Source: CAYZBM01 sp964476705
GTDB taxonomy: Bacteria > Pseudomonadota > Alphaproteobacteria > Rickettsiales > UBA6187
DNA: 20,624 nt
NCBI GenBank assembly: GCA_964476705.1
Contig: CAYZBM010000032.1
Location: 1-20,624 of the forward strand
Direction of reading: 5' to 3'
The position numbers were made by a program, and so were the translations under genes. Under the pieces are notes generated by a model that was given only the letters and a program-made list of their open reading frames with translations, had not been told where the DNA came from and made no database searches. Positions within the stretch are counted from its first letter, which is position 1. Each line of letters starts with the position of its first letter. Below, one piece after another: positions 16,745 to 20,624 of this stretch.

Positions 16745-19700
16745 ATGTTGAATTTTAATTTGAAATTTACCGATCTTTATAATCTAGATGGCTTAGCTAA
16801 AATTGATGCCGAATTTGTAGGTTCTTTAAAAAGCAGCAATCTTGATCTATATAATAGATTAGTTACTGTAAGATCTAACCCTACAAGTTTCCCGGATAAA
16901 GATTCTTCAAATTTGATTATTGAAATAGCACCTTATTTAGAAGATTTTATTGCCAGCCTATTTAAGATTGAAGCAGATTTTTATAAATTAAGAGCAAAAC
17001 ATCAAGATCTGGCCAATATTTATAGCTGCAAAAGATTATTTATTCAAAGACAAGCAATAAAAAAATATAAATTAGAAGAAATCGAGAACTTTGCTATAGA
17101 TAAAATTAAGGCAAAATTAGAAGAATATTTAGGCGGAGAATTAGCTGAAAAATTATATTCAGATAAAGTAACTTTTTGGTTATTAGAAAAAGATAAATAT
17201 ATAGATGAGATAGAATTTGCAACTCAATATGCGGCTTGGGCTACATTAACAGAAGCAGGTCAGATTAAGCATAAAAAAGGCGTATTATTTAAAATTCCTA
17301 AAAAATTAGATTTTTTTAACTTAGTTGAACTTGAAACTGAAATAGTAGATGGAATTACGGTTAAAAAATTGGCTAAAGAACATTTGCGTTATCGCGATGG
17401 ATTTAAACTTACCGATAAAGGTGGTAGTTTAGAGCAAGCCTTAGATCAAGCTAATTATTGTATTTATTGCCATCACCAAGGTAAAGATTCTTGTTCTAAA
17501 GGTTTAAAAGAAAAAGACGGTAGTTATAAAAAAACTGTGCATAATATTATGCAAGCTGGCTGCCCTTTGGAAGAAAAGATCTCCGAGATGAATGAGCTTA
17601 AAGCATCGGGAGTACCACTGGGAGCGCTGGCAACAATTGCCATTGATAATCCACTTTGCGCGGCAACTGGCCATCGGATTTGTAATGATTGTATGAAAGG
17701 TTGTATTTACCAAAAACAAGAGCCAGTAAATATCCCACTTAATGAAACTAGAGTTTTACAAGATATTTTAGACTTACCTTATGGTTTTGAGATTTATTCT
17801 CTTTTGACCCGTTGGAATCCACTTAATTTTATCAGACCAATTGCTAAAGCTCACACTAATTATAAAGTTTTAGTAGTAGGTTTGGGGCCAGCTGGTTTTA
17901 ATTTGAGTCATCATTTATTAAATGAAGGTCATACGGTTGTTGCTATTGAAGGTTTGAAAATAGAACCTTTGCCAGAAGCTATTTCTGGTATAAAAGCTGA
18001 TGGTAGTAGAGTTGAGTTTAAACCAATCAAAGATATTAAAGAAATTTTTGATGAATTAGATGAACGAGTATTAGCAGGATTTGGTGGTGTTGCTGAATAT
18101 GGAATTACTGTTAGATGGAATAAAAATTATCTTAAAGTTATTAGATTGCTGCTAGAGCGCAGAAATAATTTTGCAATGTATGGCGGAGTAAGATTTGGTA
18201 GTACCATAACTTATGAAGATGCTCTTAATTATGGCTTTGATCATATTGCCTTATGTATGGGAGCGGGAAGGCCAACTGTAATTGAAATGCCAAATGCATT
18301 ATCTAGGGGAGTTAGAACGGCATCAGACTTTTTAATGTCCTTACAATTAACTGGTTCTGCAAAAAAAGATTCAATAGCAAACTTGCAGTTAAGATTACCG
18401 GTGGTAGTTATAGGTGGTGGCCTTACGGCCGTTGATACCGCAACAGAGTCTTTGGCTTATTATCCGATACAAGTTGAGAAATTTTTAAGTAGATATGAAA
18501 CTTTGCTAAAAAATTCTAGCATAGAAGAATTAAGGCGGGGCTGGACAGAGGAAGAAAATATTATTGCTGATGAATTTATAGAACATGCCAAAGCTATTAG
18601 GGTTATTAAACAACAAGCATTAGAAGAAGGTAATGATCCTGATATAATTTCATTTTTGCAAAGTTTAGGTGGCGCTAAAATTATTTATCGGCAAGGATTA
18701 GTTAATGCGCCAGCTTACCGTTTAAATCATGAAGAAGTCGAACTTGCTATGCAAGAAGGAATAGAATTTTATGAAAATTTAGAGCCAATCGGCGTTGAAC
18801 TTGATGATTTTAAACATGTGTCGGGACTTAAAGTTAAAAAGAAAATTAAAGAAGATGATCTATTTAAAGAAGAAGAATTATTTGTTCCCGCGCGCGCTAT
18901 TTTTATGGCCGCAGGCACTAATCCTAATACGGTTTTAAATCGCGAAGATCCGCATAATTTTGTACTAGATGGTAAATATTTTAGGGCTATTGATGAGTAT
19001 GGTGAAAAAGTAACGCCAGAGCCAAGTATATCTAAGCCTAAAGAAATACATGTTTTAATGCATAAATCAAATGATGGCCGATATGTAAGTTATTTTGGTG
19101 ATTTACATCCATCCTTTGTCGGCAATGTAGTTAAAGCTATGGGTGCAGCTAAACAAGGTTATCCAATTATCAGCAATCTTTTACATAAAAATAAAGCTCA
19201 TAATAATTTAAGTAGCGCAGAATTTATTGCTAAAATGAATGATGAGTTAATTGCAACTATTTATAAAGTTGAACGCTTAACTTCAAATATTATAGAAGTT
19301 ACTATTAAAGCTAAAGCCGCTGCGCGTAAATTTGAACCAGGGCAGTTTTATAGATTGCAGAATTTTGAAAGTAATGCGATAAAAATTACCGATAATAAAC
19401 ATCATAAAACTACATTGGCTATGGAAGGGCTTGCGCTTACTGGAGCTTCTTGTGATAAAGAAAAAGGTCTACTTTCAACTATAGTCCTTGAGATGGGAGG
19501 ATCATCTAATTTATGTATTCATTTAAAAGAAAATGAGCCAGTTATTTTAATGGGTCCAACTGGAGCGCCAACTCATATAGAAGCAAACGAAACCGTGATG
19601 TTAGTTGGTGGGGGATTAGGTAATGCAGTATTATTTTCAATAGGCAGAGCATTTAGAGCTAAGGGTTCAAAAGTTTTGTATTTTGCCGGTTACAAAAAAT

Positions 19701-20212
19701 CCCATGATCGTTATAAAGTAAAAGAAATAGAAGCTGCCGCCGATGTAATAGTTTGGGCGTGTGATGAGGCGGTATTTACTCCCGAAAGGCCAGGCGATTT
19801 TGCTTTCCATGGCAATATTGTGCAGGCAATAGATGCTTATGTAACAGGACGCTTAGGTAAAATAACTATAGATCCAAAAAAAATTGACCGAATTATAGCG
19901 ATAGGCTCTGACCGAATGATGGCCGCAATTAAGGAAGCCAGATTTAATATACTTAAAGATAAAATCAATCCAAAACATTTAGCTTTAGGTTCAATTAACT
20001 CACCAATGCAATGTATGATGAAAGAAATCTGCGCGCAATGTTTGCAGCGTCATATAGATCCAGTAACTGGTAAAGAATTTTATGTTTATAGTTGCTTTAA
20101 CCAGGACCAAAATTTAGATGCAGTAGACTTTGAAAATTTGAATGAACGACTAAAACAAAATAATGTTGGCGAGAAACTAACTGCTAAGTGGATTGCGAGT
20201 GTGTTGGGATAA
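16745..20212 (+). CDS. Fused NfnB/GltD-like and NfnA/PyrK-like iron-sulfur flavoprotein
   Basis: 1155 residues. Residues 1 to about 235 are a helical region I do not recognise. Next is a GltD/DPYD-type dicluster domain with eight cysteines: C239, C242, C250, C273 and C305, C313, C316, C320. An FAD fold (VGLGPAGFNLSHHL, about 376) and an NAD(P) fold (VVVIGGGLTAVDTATES, about 552) follow, with the GltD-type C-terminal AAGTNPNT. From about 837 a ferredoxin-reductase-like module has a flavin motif KFEPGQFYRLQ, a nucleotide loop LVGGGLGNAVLF (about 951) and a terminal C1090, C1096, C1099, C1117 set that could bind 2Fe-2S as in PyrK/NfnA. The order equals NfnB followed by NfnA in one chain. It probably moves electrons between NAD(P)H and ferredoxin or another acceptor. 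Next to cysNC and without cysJ nearby, it may feed sulfite reductase. The name glutamate synthase beta is a likely automatic label but less apt. AGAAGTGGGAA precedes the ATG. Confidence 0.8.
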   Translation: MLNFNLKFTDLYNLDGLAKIDAEFVGSLKSSNLDLYNRLVTVRSNPTSFPDKDSSNLIIEIAPYLEDFIASLFKIEADFYKLRAKHQDLANIYSCKRLFIQRQAIKKYKLEEIENFAIDKIKAKLEEYLGGELAEKLYSDKVTFWLLEKDKYIDEIEFATQYAAWATLTEAGQIKHKKGVLFKIPKKLDFFNLVELETEIVDGITVKKLAKEHLRYRDGFKLTDKGGSLEQALDQANYCIYCHHQGKDSCSKGLKEKDGSYKKTVHNIMQAGCPLEEKISEMNELKASGVPLGALATIAIDNPLCAATGHRICNDCMKGCIYQKQEPVNIPLNETRVLQDILDLPYGFEIYSLLTRWNPLNFIRPIAKAHTNYKVLVVGLGPAGFNLSHHLLNEGHTVVAIEGLKIEPLPEAISGIKADGSRVEFKPIKDIKEIFDELDERVLAGFGGVAEYGITVRWNKNYLKVIRLLLERRNNFAMYGGVRFGSTITYEDALNYGFDHIALCMGAGRPTVIEMPNALSRGVRTASDFLMSLQLTGSAKKDSIANLQLRLPVVVIGGGLTAVDTATESLAYYPIQVEKFLSRYETLLKNSSIEELRRGWTEEENIIADEFIEHAKAIRVIKQQALEEGNDPDIISFLQSLGGAKIIYRQGLVNAPAYRLNHEEVELAMQEGIEFYENLEPIGVELDDFKHVSGLKVKKKIKEDDLFKEEELFVPARAIFMAAGTNPNTVLNREDPHNFVLDGKYFRAIDEYGEKVTPEPSISKPKEIHVLMHKSNDGRYVSYFGDLHPSFVGNVVKAMGAAKQGYPIISNLLHKNKAHNNLSSAEFIAKMNDELIATIYKVERLTSNIIEVTIKAKAAARKFEPGQFYRLQNFESNAIKITDNKHHKTTLAMEGLALTGASCDKEKGLLSTIVLEMGGSSNLCIHLKENEPVILMGPTGAPTHIEANETVMLVGGGLGNAVLFSIGRAFRAKGSKVLYFAGYKKSHDRYKVKEIEAAADVIVWACDEAVFTPERPGDFAFHGNIVQAIDAYVTGRLGKITIDPKKIDRIIAIGSDRMMAAIKEARFNILKDKINPKHLALGSINSPMQCMMKEICAQCLQRHIDPVTGKEFYVYSCFNQDQNLDAVDFENLNERLKQNNVGEKLTAKWIASVLG

Positions 20213-20217
20213 GGAAG

Positions 20218-20371
20218 TATAGTAGATTAAGAAAGAATTGACAGTAAAATACATATATAATAAATTCTTTCTATAATGCTACATATCCCGAAAAAACATA
20301 TACTTACAATACTATTTTATGTTTTATTCGGGATCCATAAATACATTCATTTCAATTAAAAAATACTATAT
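20218..20371 (+). repeat. Dispersed palindromic element, right copy
   Basis: Inverted copy of 57-210 with 153 of 154 bases identical, starting 5 nt after the stop of the 1155-residue protein. Hairpin 1: 20230-20239 pairs with 20263-20272 (10 bp). Hairpin 2: 20285-20300 pairs with 20318-20334 (16 pairs, with A20326 bulged). Both copies therefore stand in the same orientation relative to the gene they follow. The low divergence implies recent duplication or gene conversion, or a very active element. Confidence 0.9.
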
Positions 20372-20381
20372 AGTCGGTTGT

Positions 20382-20414
20382 GAAAAAGTGTTTTTTATAA
20401 AAAACACTTTTTTC
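20382..20414. other. A/T-rich hairpin flanking right repeat copy
   Basis: AAAAAGTGTTTTTT (20383-20396) pairs perfectly with AAAAAACACTTTTT (20399-20412) around a 2-nt loop; the stem is bordered by G and ends in a T run. It lies 10 nt beyond the right repeat copy, matching the spacing of the 21-46 hairpin from the left copy, although the stem sequences differ. It could terminate transcription from the cys/Nfn unit. Confidence 0.55.
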
Positions 20415-20462
20415 CCAGTCGTATATGTAGTCTATAATACTTGGGAGCGGCCCGTCGTATTA

Positions 20463-20577
20463 TATAGTAGATCAAGAAATAATTTACCTCTAATCAATAA
20501 TTATTAAATTATTTCTATGATGCTACATATCCTGAAAAAACATATACTTATAATAGTATTTATGTTTTCTTCAGGAT
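20463..20577 (+). repeat. Diverged third copy of the palindromic element
   Basis: This segment aligns throughout with 20218-20334, sharing TATAGTAGAT, ATGCTACATATCC and GAAAAAACATATACTTA, but with many differences in loops. Stem changes are paired. Hairpin 1 becomes AGAAATAATTT (20475-20485) with AAATTATTTCT (20506-20516). Hairpin 2 becomes ATCCTGAA with TTCAGGAT inside 20529-20544 and 20561-20577. It is in direct orientation to the copy before it, with 91 bp between. Hairpin 3 is not seen after it within the window. Confidence 0.85.
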
Positions 20578-20624
20578 CTACCGTCTTGAATGTCAACCCC
20601 CAAAACTAATTAATTTTCTAATTA

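Noticed and set aside
16745..20212. Glutamate synthase small subunit
   Set aside because: The central part is GltD-like, but there is no gltB nearby and the additional ferredoxin-reductase/PyrK-like C-terminal module fits an Nfn-type enzyme better.
57..20371. Terminal inverted repeats of one 20-kb transposon
   Set aside because: No transposase or integrase is inside, the cargo is housekeeping and metabolic genes, no target-site duplication is seen, and a third copy lies outside the supposed end.
20319..20507. 62-codon plus-strand ORF near the right end
   Set aside because: It runs through hairpin 2 of the repeat, the third hairpin and the next copy; its sequence is explained by the repeats and no ribosome site precedes it.
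20218..20577. CRISPR array
   Set aside because: Only two adjacent copies of over 100 bp, diverged, with no regular spacers and no cas genes.

Overview
The window is strongly AT-rich DNA, densely coded, with short spacers and mostly A/T-ending codons. It looks like a chromosomal piece of an AT-rich alphaproteobacterium, perhaps Rickettsiales- or Holosporales-like. That guess rests on base composition, the tkt-gap-pgk gene order, an E. coli-type CysI with no cysJ, a 4Fe-4S-type APS reductase and a very large GltD/Nfn-like fusion flavoprotein. No rRNA, tRNA or CRISPR was seen, so the taxonomy is inference.

Layout. (1) Positions 1-210: a dispersed palindromic element lying just downstream of a histidine kinase gene. 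(2) 212-2838, minus strand: a PAS-containing PhoR-type sensor kinase translationally coupled to a DUF1189-like membrane protein. (3) 2947-7156, plus strand: transketolase, glyceraldehyde-3-phosphate dehydrogenase and phosphoglycerate kinase, with TAATG start/stop overlaps at both junctions. (4) 7146-8839, minus strand: one unrecognised protein gene of about 564 codons, split by a single-base frameshift in a run of eight A. (5) 8987-10420, minus strand: a membrane protein fused to a spermidine-synthase-like domain. (6) 10662-16717, plus strand: an assimilatory sulfate reduction cluster in the order cysI, cysG N-terminal type (siroheme), cysH, cysD, cysNC. (7) 16745-20212, plus strand: a 1155-residue iron-sulfur flavoprotein that resembles NfnB fused to NfnA. 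(8) 20218-20577: a nearly identical inverted copy of the element at the left end, followed by a diverged third copy. The last 47 bases (20578-20624) show nothing I can name.

How the genes work together. CysD and CysNC would activate sulfate to APS (and PAPS), CysH would reduce APS to sulfite, and CysI would reduce sulfite to sulfide using siroheme whose last steps are made by the CysG-like protein. No CysJ flavoprotein is present. The fused Nfn-like oxidoreductase beside cysNC is the obvious candidate to supply reducing power, directly or through ferredoxin.

The least expected features are non-coding. A 154-bp inverted repeat with one mismatch brackets about 20 kb and sits immediately 3' of the outermost stop codon on each side. 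It folds into two hairpins whose stems show compensatory base changes in the third copy, plus a third flanking hairpin conserved in shape but not in sequence. Separately, two perfect, locally GC-rich palindromes lie at the cysD-cysNC junction, one of them spanning the cysD stop codon.
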